Source: Planctomycetaceae bacterium
GTDB lineage: Bacteria > Planctomycetota > Planctomycetia > Planctomycetales > Planctomycetaceae
Assembly: GCA_020850695.1 (NCBI GenBank)
Contig: JADZEF010000117.1
Span: 1 to 48,437, forward strand
Direction of reading: 5' to 3'
Length of the DNA: 48,437 nt
The notes under the pieces: generated by a model
Told to the model about the DNA's origin: nothing
What the model saw: only the letters and a program-made list of their open reading frames with translations
The model's database searches: none
Shown here: positions 25,803 to 34,779 of the stretch, piece after piece
How the letters are laid out: each line of letters starts with the position of its first letter
Numbering within the stretch: the stretch's first letter is position 1
Position numbers and translations under genes: made by a program

Positions 25803-27116
25803 CTACTTCAAATCGCTCTTCCGCACGAAACGGCGGCCCTTCATCTCGAACCGCGGTAATGAGCCCGTGGCGGCCAGTGTCACGTCGACCTGGAAGTGCA
25901 GGCGATCCTTGAGCGTCTTGCGAACATGTTCGAGCAGTTCGGTCGAACGCTCGCCGTCCGCCGATTCGGCCGCCGGTTCGATCTCGATCGTCAGGTGGTC
26001 CATCGCCCGCCGCTTCTCGACCGTGATGCGGTACTCGGCGATCGCATGGAATTCGCGCAGGATGGCTTCGAGGTGCGACGGGAAGACGTTGTTGCCGCGG
26101 ACGGTGATCATGTCGTCGACGCGGCCCTGGATGCCGCCTTTCAGACGCAGCAGCGACCGCCCCGGAGAAGGTTGCGGATCGATGCGGACGAGGTCGCCGG
26201 TGCGGTAACGCAGGAGCGGCGAGCCGGCGCGCCCGAGGTTGGTGATCCAGAGTTCGCCCGTTTCGCCGGGGCCGACCGGCTCATGCGAGTCGGGATCGAC
26301 CACTTCGGCAATGCATTCGGTTTCGAGGACTTCGAGACCTCCCGGATTGTCGGCGGGCTCGATCGCCAGCGAGCCGATCTCGGTCATGCCCCAATGGTCG
26401 AAGACCCGCGCGCCCCATTCCGCTTCGAGCAGCTTGCGGGTCGACGGAATGTTGCCCCCCGCTTCCCCCGCGACGATCAATCCGCGCACCGGACTCCCTG
26501 CCAGGTCGATTCCTTTCTCGCGAGCGACCTCCGCCAGCCGCAGCGCATAGGTGGGCGTGCAGCAGACGATCGTCACCTGGTGATCGATCAGCATCCGCAG
26601 CCGGGCTTCGCTTCCGAGCCCGCCGAGCGGTACGCACAGGCGGCCAAGGCGTGCGGCACCGTCGAATGCGGCCCAGAAGCCGATGAAGGGTCCGAATGAA
26701 AAGGGAAAGGCGAGCCGGTCCTCGGTGCGGAGGCCGACGAGTCGATAGATCTGCTCCCAGCACTCCTCGAACCAGCTCCACGTTTCGTGCGTGTCGAGCC
26801 AGCGGAGCGGCTGTCCCGTCGTTCCCGACGTCTGGTGCAGCCGGCAATACTGCGTGAAGGGGAACGTCAGGTTGGTGCCGTAGGGCGCGTTCTCCGACTG
26901 GTCGCGAGCGAGGTCGGCCTTGGTGACGGGAGGCAGCCGCCGCAGGTCGTCGGGGGTCTTGAGGTCATCCGCCGTCAGTCCCGCCTCGGCGAAGCGCCGC
27001 GTCCAGAAGGGATTCGCGGGGATAATCGCCTTGACCAGGCGCTGCAGACGCTCCGACTGCCGGAGACGGAGTTCGGCTCGCGAACTGTTTTCCGGATGTG
27101 GAGAGACGTCGCTCAT
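25803..27116 (-). CDS. Phenylacetate-CoA ligase-like AMP-binding enzyme
   Basis: The 437-aa protein is an adenylate-forming enzyme of the PaaK group. It shows LPPVTKADL (N-terminal PaaK pattern), the P-loop-like LHQTSGTTGQPLRWLDT, FPFSFGPFIGFWAAF, FDHWGMTEIGSLA (adenine-binding motif) and LLRYRTGDLVRI (ribose-binding Asp). The C-terminal lid starts near KGGIQGRVDDMITVRGNNVF. The family activates aryl acids with ATP and transfers them to CoA; the acid cannot be told. Length is normal (430-440). ATG 27116 is set by the start of the PaaK-like sequence; upstream codons come from the GCACCCTGG repeat region. No paa genes are nearby, so a stand-alone or different pathway role is possible. Confidence 0.9.
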   Translation of the reverse strand: MSDVSPHPENSSRAELRLRQSERLQRLVKAIIPANPFWTRRFAEAGLTADDLKTPDDLRRLPPVTKADLARDQSENAPYGTNLTFPFTQYCRLHQTSGTTGQPLRWLDTHETWSWFEECWEQIYRLVGLRTEDRLAFPFSFGPFIGFWAAFDGAARLGRLCVPLGGLGSEARLRMLIDHQVTIVCCTPTYALRLAEVAREKGIDLAGSPVRGLIVAGEAGGNIPSTRKLLEAEWGARVFDHWGMTEIGSLAIEPADNPGGLEVLETECIAEVVDPDSHEPVGPGETGELWITNLGRAGSPLLRYRTGDLVRIDPQPSPGRSLLRLKGGIQGRVDDMITVRGNNVFPSHLEAILREFHAIAEYRITVEKRRAMDHLTIEIEPAAESADGERSTELLEHVRKTLKDRLHFQVDVTLAATGSLPRFEMKGRRFVRKSDLK

Positions 27117-27208
27117 GGGCTCTCGGAATGTGTCGCACCCAGGGAACAGCTCTGGGCACCCTGGGTGCCGAAGCAGAAGACGTTCACATTTCGCAGCGGT
27201 TTGCTGCG

Positions 27209-27242
27209 GCACCCTGGCTGCTCAAAGCCGCATCCAGGGTGC
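27209..27242. terminator. Hairpin between truD and the ligase gene
   Basis: GCACCCTGG (27209-27217) pairs with CCAGGGTGC (27234-27242) around a 16-base loop. A related CACCCTGGGTGC palindrome lies about 50 bp to the left. It sits just past the truD stop on the minus strand. It may end truD transcription, or be a dispersed repeat; no U tract is seen. Confidence 0.45.
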
Positions 27243-27257
27243 GAATCTCGACATCGC

Positions 27258-28379
27258 TTATTGGCTCTCGGATTCGACCTTCATGAACTCGCGCAGGAGC
27301 ACCGTCGCGTACGCTCCGGCAGGCAGCGTGAAACCGAATCGGAGTGCCCCCGGTTCGCCACTGACGGTCAGATCGCGCGGGCGAATGAGGTAGTGACGTC
27401 GCGTGCCGGGCGTCAGGTTCTTGTACTTCAGGAAGTGATCGGGAACGAGGCCATGCGCGGCCAGCAGTCGTTCCTCACGGGCCGCCACGTCGCCGCGCGT
27501 CGGGATCATCCGCGGTCCGAAGATCGGGCCCGTCAGCATGATCTCTCCCGCGTCGAACCGCGGTTGCTCTCGGTCCGCGTCCTCGACGGTGAAGATTCCC
27601 CCCGTCGCCGTCACCTGCATCACGTCCCCCACCAGCACGCGGTGCAGCAGCCCCTCGGCCATTCGCTCCATCAACGCCTGATTGAAAAGGGCGGACTGAA
27701 CCGCGGACAGCGCCAGCCGCAACAGAAACTTCCGCCTCGCTCGCGGAATGCGATAAGGATCCGACTCGCCCCGCAACAGTTCAAACCCGAGCGAGAGCGT
27801 CTGGGCGTCCCGGCCGAATCGCTGCTCGCCATAATAGTTCGGAACGCCGAATTGCTCGATCCGCTCGCGGATCGCCTCGGCCCGCGTGAAAGCGTCGGGT
27901 CCCACGTTCCGAACGACGATGCCGAAGCGGTTCCCCAGGAGATGGCCCGGCCGCAGCTTGTTGCGATGGATGCCCGTCCGCAGGATGCGGATCTGCGGGT
28001 GCTGGAACGCCGCGACGCGCTCGGCCGTCTTTCGCGGCACCGAGACCTGCTGCCGCGTCACCGCATGGCGGTCTTTCATCCCCGCCATGCCGACGTCCTG
28101 CAGGGCGATCCCCAGTTCGCGGGCGAGATGGCTCGTCAGCTGCTCGGCCGAAAGTCCGCGTTTTTCGACCCACAGATAGATGAACTCTCCTTCGCCTGAG
28201 GGGAGGTACTCCGGAAGCTCCTCGACTTCGAAGTCTTCCGGCGAGGCCCGCAACGTCCCTCCGACGCCGGGGAGGTCGGCCGTCAGATAAGGAAGAGACT
28301 GCGTCGGATCAAAACGCGGCGCTCCGCTCGCCGGTGCGGGCGAAGTCTCGGCGGGTTGCGGTGCGGGGTCGTTGGACAT
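27258..28379 (-). CDS. truD: tRNA pseudouridine(13) synthase TruD
   Basis: The 373-aa protein matches TruD: TLRASPEDFEVEELPEYLPS near the start, catalytic Asp D103 in GMAGMKDRHAVTRQQVSV, GNRFGIVVRN, the signature NYYGEQRFGRD and the insertion (TRUD) domain around MLTGPIFGPRM. It isomerises uridine 13 of certain tRNAs to pseudouridine in the cytoplasm. The N-terminal 27 residues are an Ala/Pro-rich extension of unknown role. ATG 28379 is the only reasonable start. It precedes the ligase gene on the same strand, separated by about 140 bp that carry palindromic repeats, so cotranscription is doubtful. Confidence 0.96.
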   Translation of the reverse strand: MSNDPAPQPAETSPAPASGAPRFDPTQSLPYLTADLPGVGGTLRASPEDFEVEELPEYLPSGEGEFIYLWVEKRGLSAEQLTSHLARELGIALQDVGMAGMKDRHAVTRQQVSVPRKTAERVAAFQHPQIRILRTGIHRNKLRPGHLLGNRFGIVVRNVGPDAFTRAEAIRERIEQFGVPNYYGEQRFGRDAQTLSLGFELLRGESDPYRIPRARRKFLLRLALSAVQSALFNQALMERMAEGLLHRVLVGDVMQVTATGGIFTVEDADREQPRFDAGEIMLTGPIFGPRMIPTRGDVAAREERLLAAHGLVPDHFLKYKNLTPGTRRHYLIRPRDLTVSGEPGALRFGFTLPAGAYATVLLREFMKVESESQ

Positions 28380-28710
28380 GGATTCAAGCAGATTCGCTGC
28401 GTCCGAAATGCTTTGTCCACTTCAGCAGCAAAAGGGTAGCCGGGTCTGACCGATGGGGCGGACCGGATCACCCAGGTCCCGGGCCTACTCAAAGCCTCAG
28501 ACCCGGCCACCCGGCCGTTGGACATGAATTGAAATAAAAGCAGTGACGCGGGCGACTTCTGGATAGCTGTCTTTCGCTCCCGCGAAAGACAGCCATTATG
28601 GCGCGTTGCCAATGCGTTTTCCGCTTTGTCGCCCTGTCTTCCGAGGCCGGGTGTCAGATTTCGTCCGGCCTTGGAAGGCCGGACTATGGAAAACCCGGCA
28701 ATAACTCGCT
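28380..28710. other. Intergenic stretch filled with small palindromes
   Basis: About 330 bp lie between the truD start and the stop of the PLP-enzyme gene. The stretch holds an 11-bp inverted repeat (28439-28449 with 28497-28507), the hairpin at 28567-28592 and the REP-like unit at 28637-28716, each listed or discussed separately. No RNA gene or credible coding frame was recognised. Confidence 0.6.
28567..28592. repeat. Hairpin CTGTCTTTCGC...GCGAAAGACAG
   Basis: A perfect 11-bp stem encloses a 4-base loop TCCC. The core GTCTTTCGCTCC recurs in the terminal repeats of the element at 46710-46820, so the two belong to one dispersed palindromic family. Confidence 0.6.
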
Positions 28711-28716
28711 CTAACG
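28637..28716. repeat. REP-like dispersed repeat, copy 1
   Basis: The unit contains the palindrome GTCCGGCCTT-GG-AAGGCCGGAC (28663-28684). About 80 bp of surrounding sequence match the copy at 34560-34640, in the same orientation, at roughly three quarters identity by eye. It lies just past the stop of the PLP-enzyme gene. Confidence 0.65.
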
Positions 28717-29877
28717 TTCCAGCGCCTGCTTGAAGTCAGCGATGAGATCGTCCGGGTGTTCGATGCCGATCGACACGCGAATCGTCCGTTCGCTGATGCC
28801 GGCCTTGCGGCGAGCCTCGGCCGTCATTGAGGCGTGGCTCATCGTCTCGGGATAACTGATGAGCGACTCGACGCCGCCCAGGGACTCTGCCAGCTGCGCC
28901 AGCTTCGTTCCCGTGAGGAACCGTTCCGCATCAGCCCGCGTCCCCTTCACGTCGAAGCTGAGCATCGCCCCGAATCCCTTCTGCTGCCGCTTGGCCAGGG
29001 CGTGTTGCGGGTGGTCGGAGAGGCCGGGGTAGTAGACCTTCTCGACCTTTGGATGCTGGGCCAGGAATTCGGCGACGGCCTGCGCCCCGCGCTGATGGGC
29101 TTCCATCCGCGGGCCGAGCGTCTTGATGCCGCGAAGCACCAGCCACGCGTCGAACGGCGAGCAGGCGGTGCCGAGAGCATTCACGACGTATCCGACGCGC
29201 TCGGCGTGCGGCTTGTGCTTCGTGATGATGGCGCCGCCGACGACATCCGAGTGTCCGTTGAGGTACTTCGTCGTCGAGTGCATGACGACGTCGACGCCGA
29301 GGTCGAGCGGCCGCTGCAGGTAGGGAGAGAGGAAGGTGTTGTCGGCGATTGTCGTCGCCCCGCACCCCTTCGCGATTTCGACGATGGCCTGGATGTCGGT
29401 TACGCGGAGCAGCGGGTTGCTGGGCGTCTCAATCCAGATGCCCTTCGTGGCCGGCGTCACGGCCCGCTTGACGTTTTCGGCGTCGATCATGTCGACGAAC
29501 GAGAACTTGTAGCCCATCGGTTCGAGGATGTTGTGGAACAGCCGGAACGTGCCGCCGTAGATGTCGGCCGGAGCGATGATGTGGTCGCCCGGAGCGAACA
29601 GGTACATGACGCTGGTGATGGCCGACATGCCGGTGCAGGTGGCCCGGCAATCGATCCCCCCTTCGAGGGCGGCGATGTTCTCTTCGAGGGCCCGCCGCGT
29701 CGGGTTGCCGCTGCGGGTGTAGTCGAAGCCGCGGTTGTGGATCAGGTCGTCCCAGCGGAAGGTCGACGTGGGATAGATGGGGGTGATGGCGGAGAGGAAG
29801 CCCGGATCCTTGTCGACGCCGGTGTGGACGCAGGTGGTTTCGAAGTGGAGCGAGCGGGCGGAGTCCGGCGCAGACAT
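28711..29877 (-). CDS. Cystathionine gamma-synthase/lyase family PLP enzyme
   Basis: The 388-aa protein is a Cys/Met-metabolism PLP enzyme. Landmarks: SAITPIYPTSTFRW, YTRSGNPTRRALEENIAALE, CTGMSAITSVMYLF, IWIETPSNPLLRVTDI, ATTIADNTFLSPYLQRPLDL, and the PLP lysine K204 in VMHSTTKYLNGHSDVVGG. The C-terminus has ESLGGVESLISYPETMSHAS and RVSIGIEHPDDLIADFKQAL. Family members make or cleave cystathionine or sulfhydrylate homoserine esters; sequence alone does not separate MetB from MetC/CGL reliably. It acts in the cytoplasm. ATG 29877 fits. It is divergent from the S9 peptidase gene. Confidence 0.92.
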   Translation of the reverse strand: MSAPDSARSLHFETTCVHTGVDKDPGFLSAITPIYPTSTFRWDDLIHNRGFDYTRSGNPTRRALEENIAALEGGIDCRATCTGMSAITSVMYLFAPGDHIIAPADIYGGTFRLFHNILEPMGYKFSFVDMIDAENVKRAVTPATKGIWIETPSNPLLRVTDIQAIVEIAKGCGATTIADNTFLSPYLQRPLDLGVDVVMHSTTKYLNGHSDVVGGAIITKHKPHAERVGYVVNALGTACSPFDAWLVLRGIKTLGPRMEAHQRGAQAVAEFLAQHPKVEKVYYPGLSDHPQHALAKRQQKGFGAMLSFDVKGTRADAERFLTGTKLAQLAESLGGVESLISYPETMSHASMTAEARRKAGISERTIRVSIGIEHPDDLIADFKQALER

Positions 29878-30251
29878 GTCAGGGTCCGAAGCGATACACG
29901 GAGGAGAGTCGATGGAAGAATCTCCCGTCAGTCTAAGGCAGACACAGGGGGACTTAAAGGGAGCGGGGAGAAACGGGGTGCGTTATGCGTCGGGTGCGCC
30001 GAATTGAGCGGCGCGATCGCGCTGGGATCCAACCGTTCGATCGAAGGCAACGGATTCCGCTTCAACCGTCAGCGGACGATGACGTCTTCCGTCGCCTGGA
30101 AGAGTTCCTGACCGGCGATGTCGAGACGCCCTCGACCGGCTCTTTCCTGACAAACCGGCGAGCAAGCGGCTATCCTGCCGGAGCTTCAACTGGGGTTTTT
30201 GCGTGGCCCGCCGCGTTTCGCGACCTGCTCTCTCTCGGATCGGAGCATTCG
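29878..30251. other. Divergent intergenic region
   Basis: About 370 bp lie between the starts of the PLP-enzyme gene (minus) and the S9 peptidase gene (plus). It should hold both promoters, but I cannot point to confident -35/-10 pairs. No repeat or RNA gene was seen. Confidence 0.5.
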
Positions 30252-32186
30252 ATGGCTCGTCTCGTCCTCCTGACCTTTCTGCTGATGGGAGTTTCGATCG
30301 TGACGGCGGCCGATGACCCGAGGCGTCCGCCGGCGATTGCCGTTGAGCATGTCCCCGTCGTGCCGGACGAACTGGCGGAGCAGTTGAGGCAGTACCAGAA
30401 CGTGCGCGAGGCGGGGTTTCGCGGGTGGTCGCCGGACGGGAAAGGGATTCTGATCGCCACGCGGTTCGGCAATACGACGCAGCTGCATCGCGTGCCGGAG
30501 CCGGGCAGCCGCCGCACGCAGCTGACGTTTCTCGACGAACCGGTCGACGGGCGGTTCGTGCCCGAGACGAAGGACGGCACGCTGTTGCTGACGACCAGCC
30601 GCGGAGGCGACGAGAACTTCCAGATTGCGGTGCTGGGGGGCGGAGCCGGGCGTCCGCGGTTCCTGACGGATGGCAAGTCGCGGAACCTGCTCGACGCGGT
30701 GTCGCCCGACGGGACGCGGCTGGTTTACACAAGCAATCGCCGCAATCGCCGCGATATGGACCTGTATCTTGCGGCGGTCGACAGTCGCGAGTCCTCGATG
30801 CTGATGGAGGTGAAGAACGAGTCCTGGAGCGTCAGCGACTGGTCCCCCGATGGGAAGACTCTGCTCCTGAATCACTACGTTTCGATCAACGAGTCGCACC
30901 CCGCGCTGTTTTCTCTCGAGGAAAAGAAGCGGACGCCGCTGCCCATTCCGGAGAATGCCACGGGCTCGTTCGGCTCGATGCGGTTTGCCGCGGACGGGAA
31001 GTCTTTGCTTGTCGCGAGCGACATTGCGGGGGAGTTTCGCCAGCTGGCCCGCGTGGATCTCAAGACGTTCGAGTTTCGCTGGTTGACGCGGTCGATCCCC
31101 TGGGATGTGGAAACGATCGAGGTCGATCCGAAATCGGGCCGCGTCGCGTTCAGCGTGAACGAGGATGGAGCTTCGGCGCTGTACCTGTTGAGGGGCGACG
31201 AGCCGGTTCGAGTCGAGATTCCGCTCGGCGTGCTCGGAAGTCTGGAGTTTTCTCCCGACAGCCGCCGGCTCGGCTTCACGCTGGCGCGGCCGGACGCTCC
31301 GGCCGACGTCTATTCGCTCGACCTCGAATCGAAGGCGCTGACGCGGTGGACTTACAGCGAAGTCGGCGGGCTCGACGCGGAACGGTTCATCGCACCGAAG
31401 CGGGTGCGGTTCAAGTCATTCGACGGGTTGACCGTTCCTGCCTGGGTGTCGCTCCCGCCCGGGGCCGGCAAAGAGAAGCCGGCGCCGGTGCTGATCAACA
31501 TCCACGGCGGGCCGGAGAGCCAGTCGCGGCCGACGTTCTCGGGGCTCGACCAGTTTTATTTGAACGAGATGGGGCTGGCGGTGGTCAAGCCGAACGTTCG
31601 CGGCTCGGCCGGATATGGGAAGACGTACCTCAAACTCGATAACGGCCCGAAGCGCGAGGAGAGCGTGCGAGACATCGGAGCGCTGCTCGACTGGATCGCC
31701 ACGCAGCCCGAGCTCGATGCATCGCGGGTCGCCGTTTATGGCGGGTCATACGGCGGCTACATGGTCCTCGCGTCGCTGGTCCACTACAGCGACCGACTGA
31801 AGGCGGGTGTCGACGTCGTGGGGATCGCGAGCTTTGAGTCGTTCCTCAAGAACACCAGCGCCTACCGCGTCGATCTGCGGCGGGCCGAGTACGGGGACGA
31901 ACGCGACCCCGCGATGCTCGAAGTCTTCCGCCGGATCGATCCGCTTCACCGCGCCGAGCGGATCACCGCCGCACTGATGGTGGCGCACGGACGCAACGAT
32001 CCGCGGGTTCCGTTTTCGGAGGCGCAGCAGATCGTCACGAAGGTGCGAAGCGAAGGGCGAACGGTATGGACGGTCTACGCCGACAACGAGGGGCACGGCT
32101 TCGCGAAGAAGGACAACCGCGACTACGTGACGGCCGCGACGGCGCTGTTTCTTCAGCAGATGTTAGGAGAGTCCCGCAACGACTGA
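30252..32186 (+). CDS. Secreted S9 family serine peptidase (prolyl oligopeptidase-like)
   Basis: The 644-aa protein has a signal peptide (MARLVLLTFLLMGVSIVTAA). A WD40-like beta-propeller follows (repeats such as GWSPDGKGILIATRFG, SPDGTRLVYTSNRRNRRDMD, WSPDGKTLLLNHY). The C-terminal alpha/beta-hydrolase domain has HGGPESQSRPTFS, nucleophile S499 in YGGSYGGYMVLA, D583 in HGRNDPRVPF and H615 in NEGHGFAKKD. It is an exported peptidase cutting short peptides, perhaps acylaminoacyl- or dipeptidyl-peptidase type. The ATG at 30252 begins the signal peptide; an upstream reading from 29985 has no homology. All three catalytic residues are present. Specificity cannot be set. Confidence 0.94.
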   Translation: MARLVLLTFLLMGVSIVTAADDPRRPPAIAVEHVPVVPDELAEQLRQYQNVREAGFRGWSPDGKGILIATRFGNTTQLHRVPEPGSRRTQLTFLDEPVDGRFVPETKDGTLLLTTSRGGDENFQIAVLGGGAGRPRFLTDGKSRNLLDAVSPDGTRLVYTSNRRNRRDMDLYLAAVDSRESSMLMEVKNESWSVSDWSPDGKTLLLNHYVSINESHPALFSLEEKKRTPLPIPENATGSFGSMRFAADGKSLLVASDIAGEFRQLARVDLKTFEFRWLTRSIPWDVETIEVDPKSGRVAFSVNEDGASALYLLRGDEPVRVEIPLGVLGSLEFSPDSRRLGFTLARPDAPADVYSLDLESKALTRWTYSEVGGLDAERFIAPKRVRFKSFDGLTVPAWVSLPPGAGKEKPAPVLINIHGGPESQSRPTFSGLDQFYLNEMGLAVVKPNVRGSAGYGKTYLKLDNGPKREESVRDIGALLDWIATQPELDASRVAVYGGSYGGYMVLASLVHYSDRLKAGVDVVGIASFESFLKNTSAYRVDLRRAEYGDERDPAMLEVFRRIDPLHRAERITAALMVAHGRNDPRVPFSEAQQIVTKVRSEGRTVWTVYADNEGHGFAKKDNRDYVTAATALFLQQMLGESRND

Positions 32187-32246
32187 CGCTGACGACAATC
32201 GATTGCGGCAGCAGTCCGTCGGAGACAGAGCGGCGCTCCCGTGGGC

Positions 32247-32606
32247 TCACGCAATGCCAAGTGCGGCCCTCAGGCAATCATCGATTTCGGACATCAAGGC
32301 TGGACCAAAGCGTCCGAGAACAGAGAGAACCAGTCCCTGCTCCAGTGTGATCAGATTCTCGCATTGAACGATCGAATCGATTCTGAGCCCCGTTCCCACA
32401 GCTTCCGGCGACATGATCGGGATCAGACGTTGCGTAGCCGCTCCAACTCGACGTCTGCGACTGCTGCTGATCAATGCCAGGATGGCATCATCGAGGGCAG
32501 CATTCCATCGGTCGTCCTGTACGACGAGCGCCGGCCGAACCTTACTGCCGGTTCGGTCACTGAAAGGGAAGTCAATCAGCACGACGTCGCCGCGAGTCAG
32601 TTTCAT
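32247..32606 (-). CDS. MazF/PemK-type toxin
   Basis: The 119-aa protein begins MKLTRGDVVLIDFPFSDRTG and continues VRPALVVQDD, the MazF/PemK signature. MazF toxins are sequence-specific ribonucleases that cut mRNA (and sometimes rRNA/tRNA) when freed from their antitoxin. The core is complete; SSRRRRVGAATQRLIPIM is a basic stretch. The start overlaps the antitoxin stop by four bases (ATGA), so translation is coupled. Cleavage specificity cannot be read. Confidence 0.9.
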   Translation of the reverse strand: MKLTRGDVVLIDFPFSDRTGSKVRPALVVQDDRWNAALDDAILALISSSRRRRVGAATQRLIPIMSPEAVGTGLRIDSIVQCENLITLEQGLVLSVLGRFGPALMSEIDDCLRAALGIA

Positions 32607-32860
32607 TTTTTTCGCGGATCCAGTGCGTCGTAGACGTCCATTTCGGGATCATCCCAGCCCGCACGTCGACCGGCCGCGGCCAGCAATCCCAACTGTTCGG
32701 CGCGCGTCAACGCCGGTTGGTCATCCGGTTCGACGAGCTGATCGAAAACGTCCGCAGGGACAATTACATACTCGGAATGGGTCTCGGGGTTGGTCACGCG
32801 CACGGCGCCGCGTCCCGCACTTCGGACGGCGTCCTGTTGCTCTTTCGTCAGCGTCAACAT
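32603..32860 (-). CDS. Antitoxin of the MazF-type pair
   Basis: The 85-aa protein begins MLTLTKEQQDAVRSAGRGAV and continues RVTNPETHSEYVIVPADVFD. This type of small protein precedes MazF-like toxins in planctomycetes and other phyla. The acidic C-terminal half (WDDPEMDVYDALDPRKK) is the likely toxin-wrapping segment. The stop overlaps the toxin ATG by four bases. ATG 32860 is preferred over the TTG at 32884, which would add eight residues. It is expected to autoregulate its promoter, though no clear operator was found upstream. The pair is intact, unlike the one at 2748. Confidence 0.85.
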   Translation of the reverse strand: MLTLTKEQQDAVRSAGRGAVRVTNPETHSEYVIVPADVFDQLVEPDDQPALTRAEQLGLLAAAGRRAGWDDPEMDVYDALDPRKK

Positions 32861-32914
32861 GGCTTCGGATTCACTCGCAGTCAAAATGAATCAAGGTTTC
32901 GGACTATTCAACCA

Positions 32915-34291
32915 TCAGAAAAGCTCCGTCAGCGGCTTCGTTCCGAAGTCGACGATGGGGAACGGGCGGCCGGCGGGGCCGGGGAGGTGGCTTTCGAGGT
33001 TAAGGCCGAGGCTGTGGAAGATCGTGCCGACGACTTCGTTTGGCGGCGTCGGTCGCTCGGCCGGGTAGCCGCCGATCGGGTCGCTCTTGCCGATGACGCG
33101 GCCCCCCTGCACGCCCCCGCCAGCGAAATAGACCGTCCAACAGCCGGGCCAGTGGTCGCGGCCGCCGGTCGGGTTCACGCGCGGCGTGCGGCCGAACTCG
33201 GCGAGGTTGCAGACCAGCGTGTTTCCCAAGAGGCCGCGGTCGGCGAGATCTTCGAGCAGCGCGCTGTAGGCCTGATCGTACATCGGGCAGACCTTCTCCT
33301 TCATTCCTTCGATCGACGTGAAGGGGACCGAGCCGTGGATGTCCCAGGTCAGCTCGTTGAAGACGGTGAGGAACGTGTTGACCGTGACGAACCGCACGCC
33401 CGCTTCGATGAGGCGGCGGGCGAGGAGGCAGCACTGGCCGAAGCGGTTCATGCCGTAGCGGTCGCGGACGGTTTGCGGCTCTTTGGAGAGGTCGAAAGCT
33501 TCTCGGGCCTGTGTGCTGGTGACGAGGCGATAGGCGGCCTGGAAGTTTGAGTCGAGGAGTTGGGCGTTGGCGCTCTTTTCGAAGGCGTCGGCGGTGCTTT
33601 CGACGACGTCGCGGAGCTTGCGTCGGCGATCGATGCGGACTTCGCCGATGGTCTTCGGCGGAAGGAGGTCGGGGACCTTGAAGTCCGCCTTGGACGGGTC
33701 GGCCATCAGCACGAATGGGTCGTAGGCTTTGCCAAGGAACCCCGCATCCTGGCCATGAGGCAAGCCTCCACCGGTGCTGCCCATGGGCTCGGGGAGGATG
33801 ACAAACGGGGGGAGGTCGGTCTTGCGGCCGCGCTGGTAGGCGTTGACGCACCCCGCGTGCGGAGTGTTGATGCCGCCGCTGAAGAGGCGGCCGGTCTGCA
33901 TCATCTGGTGGCCGGTGTCGTGCACGGCGGCCGCGGTGTGATAACACGACCGCACGAGCGAGAACTTGTCGGCATGCTTCGCATGCAGCGGGAGAACCTC
34001 GCTGATGCGGATGTCGGGCGAGCTGGTCGCGATGGGCTGGAACGGTCCGCGGATCTCGGCGGCCGCGTCCGGCTTCATGTCGAACAGGTCGATTTGACTC
34101 GGCGCGCCGAGGTTGAAGATCATGATGCAGGCGCGGTCGTCCTTGTCGGAAGAGACCTGCCCTGCGGCTTTCGCCTGGGCCATATCGGCAAGGCTCAGCC
34201 CGACCGCTCCCAGCGTGCCGACCTGGAGGAAATCGCGGCGGGTGAGGCCGTCGCAGGTGTGGGCGGTGCCGTTGCCGGTGAGGTTCAGCAT
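32915..34291 (-). CDS. Secreted DUF1501 protein (second copy)
   Basis: The 458-aa protein has a Tat-like leader with TRRDFLQVGTLGAVGLSLAD. The DUF1501 body shows RACIMIFNLGAPSQIDLFDM, SCYHTAAAVHDTGHQMMQTG, AGCVNAYQRGRKTDLPPFVI, RFVTVNTFLTVFNELTWDIH, LVCNLAEFGRTPRVNPTGGR and HWPGCWTVYFAGGGVQGG. It is a distant paralogue of the copy at 17122. Here no PSD1-DUF1553 gene is adjacent, so this copy is solitary. It should be exported, with a phosphatase/sulfatase-like fold. ATG 34291 gives the complete twin-arginine leader. The toxin-antitoxin pair follows on the same strand. Confidence 0.92.
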   Translation of the reverse strand: MLNLTGNGTAHTCDGLTRRDFLQVGTLGAVGLSLADMAQAKAAGQVSSDKDDRACIMIFNLGAPSQIDLFDMKPDAAAEIRGPFQPIATSSPDIRISEVLPLHAKHADKFSLVRSCYHTAAAVHDTGHQMMQTGRLFSGGINTPHAGCVNAYQRGRKTDLPPFVILPEPMGSTGGGLPHGQDAGFLGKAYDPFVLMADPSKADFKVPDLLPPKTIGEVRIDRRRKLRDVVESTADAFEKSANAQLLDSNFQAAYRLVTSTQAREAFDLSKEPQTVRDRYGMNRFGQCCLLARRLIEAGVRFVTVNTFLTVFNELTWDIHGSVPFTSIEGMKEKVCPMYDQAYSALLEDLADRGLLGNTLVCNLAEFGRTPRVNPTGGRDHWPGCWTVYFAGGGVQGGRVIGKSDPIGGYPAERPTPPNEVVGTIFHSLGLNLESHLPGPAGRPFPIVDFGTKPLTELF

Positions 34292-34779
34292 GGCGCGGGT
34301 CCAGAGTGCGGTGCAGGAGGGAGAAGCCGACGTCGGATCGACGGGCTGCGGAGAGAAGCATGTCGGCCGAGCGATCGGCGATCTTTGATCTTATCGCCGC
34401 TTTCCGGGGTGAACAAGAATTGTGGAGCGGCGTGACCCGGCGGCGCGGGGCGCCAGCGTCATGCGAGGGGGCGTCTTTCCTCCTCTCGCCCGTGAGGGTG
34501 GCTCGCACTTTCATGTCATTGTGGCGTACTACCGTCGGGTGTTCCGCTTCGTAGCCTGGCCTTCCCAGGCCGGGCGCGAGGTTTTGTCCGGCCTGGGAAG
34601 GCCGGACTACGGAGAACGCGGCGGTAACGCACTCTCAGCGTCTCGGCGTCTGCGATGTGGCCACAGACCGTTCCAGCGCTTCGGATTCTGCGCGGACGAG
34701 GGGGGAATAACCGGCGAGCCTTTTGACGGATTCGGGATGAGCGACCGGCCGCCGCGCGCTTCCGAAATTGAGCGCACGA
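34292..34779. other. Intergenic stretch with a REP-like unit
   Basis: About 490 bp separate the second DUF1501 start from the stop of the response regulator gene. It must contain the DUF1501 promoter and holds the REP-like repeat at 34560-34640 with a small GCCTGG/CCAGGC hairpin beside it. Nothing else was recognised. Confidence 0.55.
34560..34640. repeat. REP-like dispersed repeat, copy 2
   Basis: It contains the palindrome GTCCGGCCT-GGGA-AGGCCGGAC (34586-34607) and matches the copy at 28637-28716 over about 80 bp, including the downstream TAACxC tail. Confidence 0.65.
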
